Part shown: in pieces, positions 36,645 to 48,500 of the stretch
How the letters are laid out: the number at the start of each line of letters is the position of its first letter
Numbering within the stretch: position 1 is the first letter of the stretch
From: Myxacorys almedinensis A
GTDB taxonomy: Bacteria; Cyanobacteriota; Cyanobacteriia; Leptolyngbyales; Leptolyngbyaceae
NCBI RefSeq assembly: GCF_010091945.1
Contig: NZ_WVIE01000030.1
Coordinates: forward strand, 1 to 56,729
Direction of reading: 5' to 3'
Length of the DNA: 56,729 nucleotides
Made by a program: the position numbers and the translations under genes
The notes under the pieces: generated by a model
What the model saw: the letters and a program-made list of their open reading frames with translations, nothing else
Databases searched by the model: none
Told to the model about the DNA's origin: nothing

Positions 36645-38011
36645 TGGAACCGGGAAATAATTCTCAAATTATCCTAATTGTGGACGACAACCCCACAAAC
36701 TTAGAGGTCTTGTCAGAAGCACTGATGATAACTGGGCTACAAGTTGCAGTTGCTTTAGATGGAGAAAGCGCGATCGAACAAGTTCAATACCATCCTCCTG
36801 ATCTAATTTTGCTTGATGTCATGATGCCAGGAATTGATGGTTTTGAGACCTGTCGTCGCCTGAAAGCAAATCCGCTCACTCAAGAGATTCCGATCATTTT
36901 TATGACGGCCCTATCAGAGACCGAAAGCAAAGTCAAAGGGCTAAGCGTTGGCGCAGTAGACTACATCACAAAACCCTTTCAGCAAGAAGAAGTTTTAGCG
37001 CGGGTTAAAGTTCATTTACAATTGCATCATCTCAATCAACGATTAGAAATCCAAAACGGGCTGCTTCAGCAGTTTAATGAAACCCTAGAACAGCGAGTCC
37101 AAGAGCGGACGGCAGATCTTCAACAAGCTCAAGTTCAGCTTATTCAGCAAGAAAAGCTCTCAGCACTAGGGCAACTTGTCGCAGGGATTGCCCACGAAAT
37201 TAACAACCCCGTAAACTTCATTTACGGAAACTTCCCTCCTGCAAAACACTATATTCAAGACTTATTTGATCTGATCAGTTTATATCAAGCTCGTTATGCT
37301 GAGCCTAGTAAAGAGATCAGCGACAAAATTGAAGAAATTGATTTAGATTTCCTACGTTTAGATCTACCAAAACTACTTGACTCTATGCAAGTAGGCTCAG
37401 AGCGAATTCGAGAAATTGTTTTGTCACTGCGAAACTTTTCTCGCCTAGATGAGGCAGACTTTAAACAAGTCGATTTGCATGATGGTATTGAAAACACATT
37501 GCTAATTTTGGGTCATCGGCTCAATGCGAAGTCAGAGAAATATAGAATTCAAATTGCAAAAAATTATGGAGATATTCCCCCGGTAGCTTGCTTTCCAGGT
37601 CAACTCAACCAAGTAATTATGAACCTTTTAGTTAATGCGATCGATGCATTAGAGCACTCTATTAAAGAGAGAAGTGAACCTGTTTCTCCCTCAATTCACA
37701 TTTGCACTCACCGCATTGAGAACAACTGGATTCAGGTTCAGATTAAAGATAATGGTTCTGGAATGCCGGAGGCGATTCGCCAAAAGATTTTTGATCCGTT
37801 TTTTACAACAAAACCTGTGGGCAAAGGCACAGGGTTAGGGCTAGCAATTAGCCATCAAATCATCGTGGAAAAACATGGTGGAAAGATTGAATGCCACTCA
37901 ATCTTGGGACAAGGAACAGAATTTACCCTTCAGATCCCAATTGATCAACTAGAACCGGAGCATGAACGGTCTCTGAGCTTTGAATATCAAACAACGGAGA
38001 AGATGCACTAA
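36641..38011 (+). CDS. REC-coiled coil-histidine kinase
   Basis: Protein of 456 residues. An N-terminal receiver has Asp59 in [13 protein letters not shown] coiled coil (about 130-165) leads to HisKA with His185 in [13 protein letters not shown], then a HATPase with an N box, DNGSGM and [11 protein letters not shown]. Receiver-first kinases of this type often take a phosphoryl group from a partner kinase. The start ATGATG overlaps the stop of the upstream hybrid kinase in an ATGA junction, which supports a two-protein phosphorelay. The output is not identifiable here, because no DNA-binding domain is present in either protein. Confidence 0.92.
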   Translation: MMEPGNNSQIILIVDDNPTNLEVLSEALMITGLQVAVALDGESAIEQVQYHPPDLILLDVMMPGIDGFETCRRLKANPLTQEIPIIFMTALSETESKVKGLSVGAVDYITKPFQQEEVLARVKVHLQLHHLNQRLEIQNGLLQQFNETLEQRVQERTADLQQAQVQLIQQEKLSALGQLVAGIAHEINNPVNFIYGNFPPAKHYIQDLFDLISLYQARYAEPSKEISDKIEEIDLDFLRLDLPKLLDSMQVGSERIREIVLSLRNFSRLDEADFKQVDLHDGIENTLLILGHRLNAKSEKYRIQIAKNYGDIPPVACFPGQLNQVIMNLLVNAIDALEHSIKERSEPVSPSIHICTHRIENNWIQVQIKDNGSGMPEAIRQKIFDPFFTTKPVGKGTGLGLAISHQIIVEKHGGKIECHSILGQGTEFTLQIPIDQLEPEHERSLSFEYQTTEKMH

Positions 38012-38047
38012 ATTTCTTGTCTTTTCTAACATTACTTCACCTTAAGC

Positions 38048-38093
38048 GTTGCAATTTGCAGAAATACACAATGGCGATTTTGCAAATTGCAAC
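38048..38093. repeat. 13-bp perfect inverted repeat downstream of the kinase pair
   Basis: GTTGCAATTTGCA (38048-38060) and TGCAAATTGCAAC (38081-38093) are perfectly complementary. Three more inner pairs (one G-T) shorten the loop to 14 nt. It lies 37 bases after the kinase stop. No T-run follows. Confidence 0.45.
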
Positions 38094-38196
38094 AGCAAAT
38101 ATAGGGGTTTCAAACAGCGCCACTCTTCAAGGTTTAGAGCAGCAAACCACGTTCTGGCTATAGGTTAAGCAAGGCACAGGTCAACAGAAATAATGC

Positions 38197-38238
38197 ACAA
38201 ACAGAGAGATGTGAGAAGCGAAAATTCTCTCTGTTTGT
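38197..38238. terminator. 13-bp hairpin between convergent kinase and ferredoxin genes
   Basis: ACAAACAGAGAGA (38197-38209) pairs perfectly with TCTCTCTGTTTGT (38226-38238), with a 16-nt loop. It lies 11 bases past the petF stop on the minus strand and can serve both convergent transcripts. Neither side has a strong T-run. Confidence 0.5.
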
Positions 38239-38249
38239 TGGAAGAATAG

Positions 38250-38904
<655 letters not shown>

Positions 38905-40227
38905 CTACAACTGGGATAAAATCGTAAGGGGATCTTGGCGGCTGAGTAATTCAATCTGCTCTTCTAAGCGATCGCACGCCCAGCGCACCAGTCTTAACCC
39001 ATCCTCCCTAGAAATTTCACTAGTAGTTGGTGCAAACTCCTTTAAAAGCTTGGCTTCGGTCGTTTGGTAGTGATCGAGCGAAGACCGTAGTTTGGTGAGA
39101 TAGTCTGCGCCTTCGCCCCCTTGCGCTGCAAACGCTAAAACAGAGTCTAAGTAGGCTTTGACATCTGCATTCTTCATGCCCTCGGTGACTGCTGCATAAA
39201 ACAAGTCGCCATTGAGGTAGGCGAAGTCAGGGATGACAAGCTGATGGTCAACGGTTTGAAAGACGCGGCTGCCCTCCGCAGGTCTCACCGTCCAGCCTTC
39301 TCGCCTTACCCGATCGGCAGCGTTGTACACCAGGGTTGCGATCGCTAACGTGACTTCTGGAAAGTCGCCATCGGTTGCCCGTAGCTCGACTGTGCCTTGA
39401 CGATTGAGCCGAACCGGATTCCACCCCGATCGCAGCAAACTGCCGCCCGCATTTAAAAACAAATGCCGTTCAACGCCTGCTCGATCCATGGCGGCTAGCC
39501 AGGTATAGTAGCGCTCAAACTGCATCTCTACTAAATGCTCAATGCTCGCAGCATAGGGTCGAAGCCCACCGACCTCAGGCAGATGCGTATAAACACCTTC
39601 CCACCCAAAGGCTTCACTACCGCGATAATGAACCGTGCGTGCTGCCATTTCCAGGACTCGACCCTCGTAAAATAAGCTGGCGCTTGCCATGGCAATTAAA
39701 GCGGGATCAAGGGCTGTAGCTAAGTTATAGAGATTGAGTAGCTCTTCTCGCGCTTCGGCAGTAGCGGTGTAGGAAACGCCAACCCGCGTATCGATGGTTC
39801 CGGGTGGTAGATCGAGGTGGAGATGAGTGCCGACGCATCTGCCAGCATTGAGGAAGCGATCGTAGCCTACTGTTCGGGCTTGAATATGATAGTTTGGCTC
39901 ATCGCGAATCACGGGCATGATGTGCAGTGGATATTGCGATAAGGGATAAAGCCTAAGATCTAGCGCGTGAGCCGCACGCAGCGCCAACTTGAGGTTTTCT
40001 AAATACTCCTGTGCCAACTCTTTGAGCGACCAAGCCGGGGGAGTGTTGAGTTCGACGATGCTTCTGACAAACTCAGGCGCAAAGTATTTAGAATCGCGGC
40101 TTTCTGCCTGGGCGATCGCATGACACTGCCTCAGAAATTCATCTGCCCGATCGGATAAAACTCCATCGCGATCGACTAAGAAGAACTCTTGTTCAAGCCC
40201 GATGCGACGCTCAACTGTTTTGTTCAT
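38905..40227 (-). CDS. GCS2-family glutamate-cysteine ligase-like carboxylate-amine ligase
   Basis: ATP-dependent ligase of 440 residues in the GCS2 (YbdK) family, which joins a carboxylate to an amine. The N-terminus has RRIGLEQEFFLVDRDG with the metal/ATP-binding Glu pair. AGRCVGTHLHLDLP and TVELRATDGDFPEV follow, the latter being the conserved core of the active site. The family includes glutamate-cysteine ligases, but many members have other or unknown substrates, so glutathione synthesis is only one possibility. Its length is greater than that of typical cyanobacterial GshA. No gshB is adjacent. Confidence 0.8.
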   Translation of the reverse strand: MNKTVERRIGLEQEFFLVDRDGVLSDRADEFLRQCHAIAQAESRDSKYFAPEFVRSIVELNTPPAWSLKELAQEYLENLKLALRAAHALDLRLYPLSQYPLHIMPVIRDEPNYHIQARTVGYDRFLNAGRCVGTHLHLDLPPGTIDTRVGVSYTATAEAREELLNLYNLATALDPALIAMASASLFYEGRVLEMAARTVHYRGSEAFGWEGVYTHLPEVGGLRPYAASIEHLVEMQFERYYTWLAAMDRAGVERHLFLNAGGSLLRSGWNPVRLNRQGTVELRATDGDFPEVTLAIATLVYNAADRVRREGWTVRPAEGSRVFQTVDHQLVIPDFAYLNGDLFYAAVTEGMKNADVKAYLDSVLAFAAQGGEGADYLTKLRSSLDHYQTTEAKLLKEFAPTTSEISREDGLRLVRWACDRLEEQIELLSRQDPLTILSQL

Positions 40228-40549
40228 AAGCAGAGTTGGTGTCAGCCCAGATGCCTAAGTTCAATACTTTACTAAAAACTTTGTTGAAAACGATTTGTGA
40301 AACTTCATTCAAAAGCGCCGCCAAGTTAGCAAACAATATTTTCTTACTGCTTACATCCCCTACAGGAGGTAAATCAGTTCTGCCATCGTCAAAACCGCCC
40401 TGCCGTGGCGCACTCTGCTCTGGAGTAAAGGGTTTCTGTGAAAAGATAGAGCGCGATCGCGGGTTCTCTCCACCACTGTACAGATACAGCAATTCCCAAG
40501 CATGTCTTAAAGTTAGCGCCATAGGACACTGCGAGAGGCGCACACAGTT
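40228..40549. other. Divergent promoter region, no supported gene
   Basis: About 320 bases between the GCS2 and DUF2993 genes. Overlapping frames exist on both strands, but none has recognisable features. Both promoters should be here. The sequence holds one HIP1 octamer near 40450. Confidence 0.35.
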
Positions 40550-41281
40550 ATGCCAGATATTGGTAAAGAAGCCATTAATAAAACGGCGGAGATCGGGATC
40601 AAAAGCCAGCTTGACGAAGTGGAAGAGGTAGATGTTGAGATTGAAACTGATCCGTTAAAGCTAGTTTCTGGGCAGGTTGATCACGTCTCCATCAAAGGAG
40701 AAGGCATGGTCATGCAGAAAGATCTGCGAATTGAGGAGATGAACCTAGAAACCGGAAGCGTTGCCATTAACCCTCTCAGCGTTGCTTTTGGCAAAGTTGA
40801 ACTGACCCATCCCACCGACGCTGAAACTCTAGTGACATTGCTAGAGGCTGATATTAACCGCGCATTCAATTCTGATTTTGTGCGGGCTAAGATGCAGAAT
40901 CTAGACGTGCATGTTGATCAGGAACTCGCCACAGTAGATACCCAAAGTCTAAAGTTTGGCTTGCCTGGTGAAGGTAAAGTTGCGCTAAGCACAGATGTGA
41001 TTTTGCAGAATTCTAACGAGAGGAAACAAGTTTCTTTTACAGCGATTCCAAAAATCATCGATGCAGGGCAGCAGGTGGTTCTAGAAGATGTGCAGTACGC
41101 CGATGGGCAAGAGTTGTCTCCAGAATTAACCCAGGCTCTCCTGCAACAAGCTACCGAGTTGCTAGACCTACGAAACTTTGAGCTTGAAGGCATGTCACTA
41201 AAACTCAAAAAATTAGATGTCCAGCGCGGAAAAGTCGTTCTTCAGTCAGAGGCGCATGTTGAACAATTTCCTTCATCGTAA
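40550..41281 (+). CDS. DUF2993 (LmeA-like) lipid-binding domain protein
   Basis: Protein of 243 residues made mostly of beta strands. It matches the DUF2993 pattern: an early INKTAEIGIKSQLDEVEEVDVEIETDP segment of amphipathic strands, SVAFGKVELTHPTDAETLVTL in the middle, and LRNFELEGMSLKLKKLDVQRGKV at the end. Mycobacterial LmeA of this family binds phospholipids. A role at membranes is therefore plausible but unproven here. There is no signal peptide. It lies 37 bases before the DUF2231 gene on the same strand. Confidence 0.75.
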   Translation: MPDIGKEAINKTAEIGIKSQLDEVEEVDVEIETDPLKLVSGQVDHVSIKGEGMVMQKDLRIEEMNLETGSVAINPLSVAFGKVELTHPTDAETLVTLLEADINRAFNSDFVRAKMQNLDVHVDQELATVDTQSLKFGLPGEGKVALSTDVILQNSNERKQVSFTAIPKIIDAGQQVVLEDVQYADGQELSPELTQALLQQATELLDLRNFELEGMSLKLKKLDVQRGKVVLQSEAHVEQFPSS

Positions 41282-41317
41282 GCGTAAATGGCACTACTCA
41301 TTTTTTGGGAGAACACA

Positions 41318-41845
41318 ATGCCTGAAACTCCGAATATTCCTCTATTGGTTGAAAGTGATGAAGCGGAATACCGTGATAGCGGTGTACCCAGCACCGTTCA
41401 TATCGCAAAGCACCCACTGCACCCGCTGATTGTGACCTTCCCGATCGCGTTCCTGACCGGCGCGCTAGCAACAGATGCTGCTTACTGGCTCCTAAATGAT
41501 GCATTTTGGGCAAGAGCTTCATTTTGGCTCATTGCGGCAGGGTTAATCGGGGGGCTTGTTGCCGCTGTTACGGGCATGAGCGATTTTTTAAGAATTGGTC
41601 GTGTGCGTGAACACAGTGCAGGCTGGGCACACATGGTAGGCAACATTGCCGCCTTAACGTTGACCGCCGTAAACCTCTGGTTGCGGTGGAATGACCCCGT
41701 AACCCCAATTGTGCCAACTGGGCTTCTGATCTCGCTATTTGTAGCCGCTCTGCTAGGCGTGACAGGGTGGTACGGTGCAGAACTTGTTTATCGCCACAAA
41801 GTTGCTGTTATTGGTAACGGTCCCAATGGCAAACCAACCCTGTAG
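41318..41845 (+). CDS. DUF2231 integral membrane protein
   Basis: Membrane protein of 175 residues with four predicted membrane segments: LIVTFPIAFLTGALATDAAYW, a second segment around IAAGLIGGLVAAVTGM, a third near MVGNIAALTLTAVNLWL, and a fourth around LLISLFVAALLGVTGWYG. The HPLHPLIVTFPIA and GMSDF motifs are typical of DUF2231, whose function is unknown (some members are fused to heme or Rieske proteins). The ATG at 41318 is preferred because GGGAG lies eight bases upstream. The frame opens ten codons earlier. It is co-directional with the DUF2993 gene and is followed by an intrinsic terminator. Confidence 0.8.
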   Translation: MPETPNIPLLVESDEAEYRDSGVPSTVHIAKHPLHPLIVTFPIAFLTGALATDAAYWLLNDAFWARASFWLIAAGLIGGLVAAVTGMSDFLRIGRVREHSAGWAHMVGNIAALTLTAVNLWLRWNDPVTPIVPTGLLISLFVAALLGVTGWYGAELVYRHKVAVIGNGPNGKPTL

Positions 41846-41923
41846 TTTTTTATAACGTCAGTTGCATGGTCGTGGCTTGACTGCATTCTCATGCTTTTGA
41901 CTTATCAGCTATTACTTCATCCG

Positions 41924-41947
41924 AGGGAGGCGTTCAAGCCTCCTTTT
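41924..41947 (+). terminator. Intrinsic terminator after the DUF2231 gene
   Basis: GGAGGC (41926-41931) and GCCTCC (41938-41943) form a GC stem with a six-nt loop, followed by TTTT. Flanking A-T and G-T pairs extend the stem. It is 80 bases after the DUF2231 stop and fits a Rho-independent terminator. Confidence 0.75.
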
Positions 41948-41988
41948 CTCTAGCATTTTTAGTAGCAATGGTTTAGAAGGTAAAAATT

Positions 41989-42348
41989 ATGAATGAAGAT
42001 GCAAAGCCTGGATATGACGAACCTGGTATTAATCAACCTATGACCCCTGAAGAGGTTGATCCTCAGCAAAAGCGTGAGCAAAAGCAGAGATTGGAAACAG
42101 AAAATTTAGCATCTAATCCAGGCGATCGCATTGATCCAAACCAGTCTGTGGAGGAGAAGGCAAAGCAGGTAGCGGTGGATGCTCCTGATATTACAGGCGA
42201 CCATATCACCGTTCCCGAATATTTTGTCTTTGACATGCCTCCCGACGGGGAAGAAAAAGCCCTCCATCACGTCAAAGACGCTGAAGAGATCTCTGACTTG
42301 ATTCGCGAGGCGCGAGTTGATGAAGAAGGTAACCGAATTTGGCGATAG
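41989..42348 (+). CDS. Hypothetical acidic protein
   Basis: Unrecognised 119-residue protein, hydrophilic and acidic. The first 70 residues are low-complexity and probably disordered (EEVDPQQKREQKQRLETEN). The C-terminal part, with DHITVPEYFVFDMPPDGEEKALHHVKDAEEISDLIREA, is more ordered and is likely the conserved core. There is no signal peptide or membrane segment. AAGG eight bases before the ATG is a good ribosome binding site. It is isolated between two terminator-like hairpins. Confidence 0.6.
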   Translation: MNEDAKPGYDEPGINQPMTPEEVDPQQKREQKQRLETENLASNPGDRIDPNQSVEEKAKQVAVDAPDITGDHITVPEYFVFDMPPDGEEKALHHVKDAEEISDLIREARVDEEGNRIWR

Positions 42349-42382
42349 CTGGTAGTAGGAAACTGTGATTTAGCAGTACCAA

Positions 42383-42416
42383 GCGCTAGGGCAGCGAAAA
42401 GTTATTGCCTAAGCGC
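42383..42416. terminator. Imperfect hairpin after the hypothetical gene
   Basis: GCGCTAGGGC (42383-42392) pairs with GCCTAAGCGC (42407-42416) with one A-A mismatch and one G-T pair, 35 bases after the hypothetical gene's stop. No T-run follows. Confidence 0.3.
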
Positions 42417-42489
42417 CCTTGAGCTTGAAAACTAGACTGGTTATCGGATCTGATTATGATATTTCAACCACCTCTGTAAACAAATACAT

Positions 42490-42519
42490 AAAAAAGGGGG
42501 TAGTGTCAAAACTATCCCC
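42490..42519 (-). terminator. Intrinsic terminator of the hmp operon
   Basis: GGGGGTAGT (42496-42504) and ACTATCCCC (42511-42519) form a nine-bp stem with one G-T pair. On the minus strand it is followed by six T (complement of 42490-42495). It is 26 bases past the hmpE stop, so it should end the hmpABCDE transcript. Confidence 0.75.
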
Positions 42520-42544
42520 TCTAATGCTTTTTATCCTCAACGTG

Positions 42545-45500
42545 CTAACTGTTGCTAGAAAGCAGAACTTCACCTTTGAGCATGCGTTGGGCGGCATCTA
42601 GCAAAGCTTCCTCCAAATAAGGCTTGGTGAAGTACCCGCTTGCGCCTAACGATGCTGCCATCTGACGATGACGATCAGCCCCGCGCGACGTTAACATTGC
42701 GATCGGTAAATTGCTCAAATTTGGGTCTTTCTGAATTCGTGAGAGCAACTCTAGTCCGTCCATTCTTGGCATCTCAATGTCACAGAAGACGATATCACAT
42801 GGCAGCCCAGATCGCAGTTTCTCCCACGCCTCCTGACCATCGCGAGCTTGCTCTACCCGATATCCAACTTTGTTAAATGTCATTGAGAGCAATTCACGTA
42901 CTGTAATTGAATCATCCACAATAAGAACCATAGGTTCGGTCTTCGCAGTTACCGTCTCAGCTATGCCCTGAGCTACCCCTTGCTCCCACATGCTGCCGAC
43001 ATCACGACGAATACGACCCATAGAGAGATCAATCAGTTCCAGCACATCGGCGATCGGCATAATCCGACCGTCTCCCAAAACCGTTGCACCCGCTACGCCG
43101 ACTGGTTTGGGTATAGGGCCTTCCAGTTGTTTGATGACAATTTCTTGCTCGCCTAACACCTGATCTACTTGAAGGGCAAGATAGTTGCCTGCGCTCCGTA
43201 GCACCACAATCGAGACCATATCATCATCTTGACCGCCCCCGTAGACTGTTCCTCGGCTGAGGTGACGGCTATAAGCTAGAAGCTCATTGAGCGGATGTAC
43301 TGGAAGCACAATATCACGCCATGCGATCGCAGGTTGCCCCTCGGCATTGATTTGCAGTCGCTCTTTAGGCACATCTAACATATCCTCAACGCCATCCATC
43401 GGGAACGCGATCCGAGCGCGATCGCTAATGCAACACAAGGCTTTAGAAATACTCAGCGTCAACGGCAACCGGATCGTGAACGTCGTTCCCTTACCCTGCA
43501 CAGAGTCGGTGTTGATCGCTCCGCGAATTTCGCTGAGGCTTGTTCGCACAACATCCATGCCAACCCCGCGCCCTGAAAAGTCATCTGCTTGATCCTTGGT
43601 GCTAAATCCAGGATGGAAGAGCAAATCGTAGATATCCAACCGAGATAAGGATTGGGCTTCGGCTGAAGTAATCAAGCCCTTCTCAACCGCTTTTATTCTC
43701 ACCCGCTCAATATCAATGCCAGCCCCATCATCCGAGACAGAAAGAACGGTTTGGTTGCCTTGGTGAAAAGCCCGAATCGTAATTTGTCCAGTCGGAGACT
43801 TTCCAGCCCGTTGACGAATTTCTGGTGATTCGATGCCGTGGCTAATGGCGTTGTTCACCAGATGGGTCAGGGGATCGTAGAGATGCTCTAAAATCATTTT
43901 GTCAATCAGCGTATCTCGACCATCAATCACCAATTCTGCTTGTCTGCCACACTTCATGGCAATGTCTCGCACAGCACGCGGCAAGCGATCGGCAGCTTGG
44001 GCAAAGGGAACCATTCGAGAGCGGGTTAACCCTTCCTGAAGCTGAGTTGTGACCTGTCGGAACATGCGAGTCACTTGATCCGTTTCATCGACGATGAACT
44101 CGATGTCTGACGCAGATTCGCGGACTCTCACAATCAGTTCGATCATCTCTTGAGACAGCGAGTGAAAGCCTGTAAATCGATCCATTTCTAGAGGATCGTA
44201 CTCAACTCCTGTGGGGCTTGTATCCACCCGGTGACGCTCAGGCGAACCAAAGGGGGTACGGTGATGCTGGCGGCTGGCTAATAGCGAGCTTTCGAGCAGC
44301 GATCGCTCGTATAGATCTTGCATCCGTTGACCAACGTCACTGAGTTGCTGTACTTGATAAAGCAAGTTATCCAGCGATTGTCTCATGCGCTCTTGGTCTT
44401 GTTCTAAGCTGTTGCGATTGACAACGAGTTCTCCCACCAGGTTGCTGAGATTATCGAGATGTTTGACCGGAACTCGCATAGTCTGCTCGCTAAAGCCTTT
44501 CGCAGGGCGAGATGTGCGGCGTCCTGACGATGAGGAAGCAGTTCGACCTTTGGAACCTGGAGAACCGCCCATGGTCTTGTTGGTGTCCTCCAACATTTTC
44601 TCTAGATCGTCAAACTCTGCATCGGTTTCCGAGGAAGAAGCGGCTCTAGGTTGTGGAGTGCCGAACACATCAGGGGCATCAGACAAAAGCGACTCAAGAT
44701 CGGCGAAGTCATCTTCGGCGGTGAAGCTAGATGGGGGAGAGGAGTCTAGCAGTGCATCAAGATTGTCAAACTGAGCTAAAGCATCGGCTGCGTCAAGCAC
44801 CTGATCGAGATCATTGAAATCATTGTCATCTAAATCATTGGCTGATGAACTCGCCATCTCAAACGGGTCATCCTCTAGCAAGCTATCCAAATCATCTAGA
44901 TCATCAAGCTCCATCTCATCTGAGCTAGATGGCAGTGGTTCTTGGTGCAAAGGCTCAAAACTTGAAGCTGCGATCGCGCCTGATCCTGCAATTCCATTTT
45001 CCAAATATAAGTCATGCTCTAGCTCTACATTTTCATCAGCAAAAATGTTATCAAGCAAGCCATCTAGCTCGTCCAGACCATGGGTATCATCTTCAGAAGG
45101 CTCCAAGCGTTCTGAACCCAAGCCCGAACTATCAAGATTTGAATCGTCGTTACCTGCATCCACATTCAAGCCATCAAGCCCTAAGTCGGTGCTGGCAAAA
45201 TCTGTAGAAGCCTCCTCAGATTCAAAGCCTAAAAGGTCTAAATCCCTAGTATTTAAGTCATCAGTTGCAAGAGTTAAAGAAGGTTCTTCTGCAAAATCAA
45301 GCCCTTCAAAATTCAGCCCCTCAAAGGCTAGGCTCTCAAAGGATAAGCTGGCGTTAGAATCGACTGCCCCATCAAAAGCCGTTTCTTCTAAGCTCTCTAG
45401 GTCAAATCCATTCGATAGTTCATCTTGAGCACCCAACAGAATAGAGGCTTCAGAAAGGTCGAGAGTCAAATTTAAATCTTCTAGCTCTAAAGAAGGGGCG

Positions 45501-48500
45501 TCCTCGAAGATGCCAACTTCTTCAGAAACATCAGTAGTCTCAGCCGTTAGACTGGTCAGGAAGTCATCCTCTAAAGAAAGCTCCTCTGATGAAGTCGGCT
45601 GTTCTTCAAAAAGTAATGACTCGTCTAAATTCAAGCCTTCCTCAGCATCAGCTACCCCCAAACCCAGCAGGTCAGTTAGCTCTTCTCGGTCGCTTGCTAA
45701 CGGTTCTATTTCAAAGAAATCTAGCTCATTAGAATCTAGCTCATCAGATAGAGTGGCGATTTCAGGCTCAGCAGTAATTTGCTGTAAACCGGCAATTTCT
45801 GACTCCGGCAGATCGAAACTATCGGTCGGTAGTGCATCTAGGGGAGCAGTTACATTGGTGATGCCATCGAACTCGGCATCAAGCGAGCTTTCAGTTTTAA
45901 GTATTTCATCGAGGTCTACTGTGGCAGACTGCGCGGCTAGGGAATCTAGCTCTAGTTGCATCGGATCTACTGTGGTAGATTCGTTTAGCAAGTTATCTAA
46001 ACTCTCTGAATCGACGGTTTCTGAAAAGTTATCACTCAGCCCTTCTAGATCTTCTACATCAAGTTCTGACCCCAAAGAATTTTCCGAGAAAAATTCCTGC
46101 GATCGCGCTTCTAACCCTGCCAAGTTCAGCATTTCTAAACTCAGAAGATCGTCTTCTAAGCCTTCTAAGCCCGGTATCAGAGCTACAACCTTATCTGCTG
46201 CTTCACCTTGAGGAGTTGTCTCCAAAGGTTGTTCATCGAAAGATATTTCCGAAGCGTCAAACGATAGGTCAGAGTCTGTCTCTAATAAACCATCCAACAA
46301 GCCTAATTCATCTGCAAACAAGCTATCTGATGATTCTGAGAAATCATCTAAGCTGAGATTTATCTCGTCTGTTGCAGCAGTCTCAACTAGCAAAGAATCT
46401 AGCGCCTCTGAAGGAGTAACTTCTAAATCAACCTGGGGCAGAGCAAGGGTGTCAAACTGTTCCGAGTCTGTTTCAGATAGCTGAGTTGGTTCTAGATCAG
46501 CAGTCAGTTCTCTTAGTAGATCTAGATTTTGATCCTCTACGGTTTCAGAAAAAATAGGCAACTCTAGCTCTTCTACATCTAGCTCTTCTACAGTGGAGGG
46601 AGAAGTCGATTGATCACTGTCCCAAGGATCATGTAGTGAGGCTATGTCTGCAAAACCATCCTCAACCGTTGGTGCGATCGCAGGTTCTGACAGATCGATT
46701 TCTTCTAAAAGCGAATCAACATCTGAGTTCTCAAAAAGAGAGAGATCGCCTTCTTCTAAACTGGCAAATGAATTGTTAAATGGATCAAGCGAGTCTTCAT
46801 CACCCAACAGGGTTTCAGCCTCCGCAGACGCTGGGTCAAACAGGCTGGTGAGGGAAAACTCATCGAGCGACTCCTCAGAGGACTGATCGTCTAGCAAACC
46901 ACTACCAGCAGAGTCAAAACTTAAGTCACTCCCATCTAACCCTGCAAATAACTCACCGAGATCAACCAGAGAGCTAGTTGGGTCGCCTGCTTCTGCTGCA
47001 AGCCGATCAAAGCCTAACTCATCTGAAGACTGGGTAGTGTCAAGCTCTAGTGTGCCCAAGTCTTCCAAATCTGTCGAAACCCCGATGGTCGATGCGTCGC
47101 TGTTGCCGGATAGATCTACTAATAGCTCGTCATCTGCACCTGAGATTTCGTCTGCTAGCAGATCAGGGATTTCAAAGCGATCGCTGACCCGCTCAGCATC
47201 ATCAAACGCTTCTAATAAATCATCCCCAAATAAACTAGTTAAATCCTCGTCTGAGTTAGACGAAACGGTCTCGCTGGCTGAAGGGCTGTCAAACAATAAA
47301 TCTGCAAAATCGTTAGAGTCTTGATTGAAACCGTTAGAGGAATCCCCTTTAGATACCGCCGCCGCACGGATCACTTCTTCCTGTTGCCAAGTAGAGCCTA
47401 AATCTGGAACTTCCCCTTCAAACAGGTCAGCCAAACTATTCAACTCTGCCATGCCCATTTCAGGACCATTGCGATCGCTGCCGCCAAGATCTGAAAGAGT
47501 GCTGCCACTCTGCTCTGAGGCATTGCTCAGGGAGCGGTTTACCTCTTCAACGGTAATCGATGCCAGATCGGGAAGATCAAACAGCCCTTCAAGATCTAAA
47601 TCCGTCGGTTCTACAACATTGGAAGACGCAGTTGTGACCAAATCTAACTCGCCGAGTTCACCGAGATCAAAGTCAGACGATTCCGCGTTAGACAGGTCAA
47701 AGCTACTGAAATCTAGCTCATCCGCAGCCTTTACGTCCGAGAGGTCAAAGCTACTGAAATCTAGCTCATCCGCGGTCTCTACACCGTCTGCGATCGTAAA
47801 GAAGTCTGCCAAATCTGCATCGGCAGCCAAAGTGTTAGTAGCAGGGGCTAGCGCTTGCAGTTCTGCGCTAGGAGCGATCGCCGCTGCCCGCCCCATCAAC
47901 ACCAGATTTTGCGCCTGCTTAATTTCCTTGATCACAATCGGCGCTAGGACACGGTAAGAATTGTCAGGATGCGCGATCGCCTGGCGCGCCACTTCTAGCA
48001 AATGGCTCCACTGCGTCAACCCAAATGCCTCGCCCAAATCCTTGAGTCCTTGGCACTGGTCTTGCAAGCGATCGCGCCCATCAGACACCACTTCAGCCTG
48101 TCGAAATAGTTGCAGCATCTCCCGCAACTGGGTTGAAATATCGTTTTGAAAAATCAATACTAACGCATGGTCTGCCAACGGCGTTTCAGCTTGAACAATA
48201 GTTCCTGCATCAAACTGCTCTGATTGTTCTGCGGTTGCCGCCTGGCTTTCTAACAGCGCAAAGTAATGATCAAGCTCTTCAAAAACTGGCTGGGCTTCAG
48301 CCATCGTGGCATGGGCAGTTTCTTCCGTTAAGCCCGCAGGCGTTTGCAGTTGCTCTAATAACGCTTGCAGCGTATCAAAAATTTGCAATAGAAGTGTTTC
48401 TAAATTTTGATCTAGCTTAACTCCAGGGGTTTCTTTTAGAAGTTTGAAGTAGTCTTCAAGGCGATGGGCAGTTTTTTGAATACTGCTTAACCCCAACATC

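Noticed and set aside
40211-40543. Minus-strand 110-residue frame overlapping the start of the GCS2 gene
   Set aside because: It overlaps the GCS2 start, has no recognisable domain, and a competing frame runs on the opposite strand. The region is better read as a divergent promoter.
44814-47957. Several Ser-rich plus-strand frames opposite hmpE
   Set aside because: They are antisense shadows of the Asp/Ser/Leu-rich linker, whose codon bias keeps the opposite strand open.
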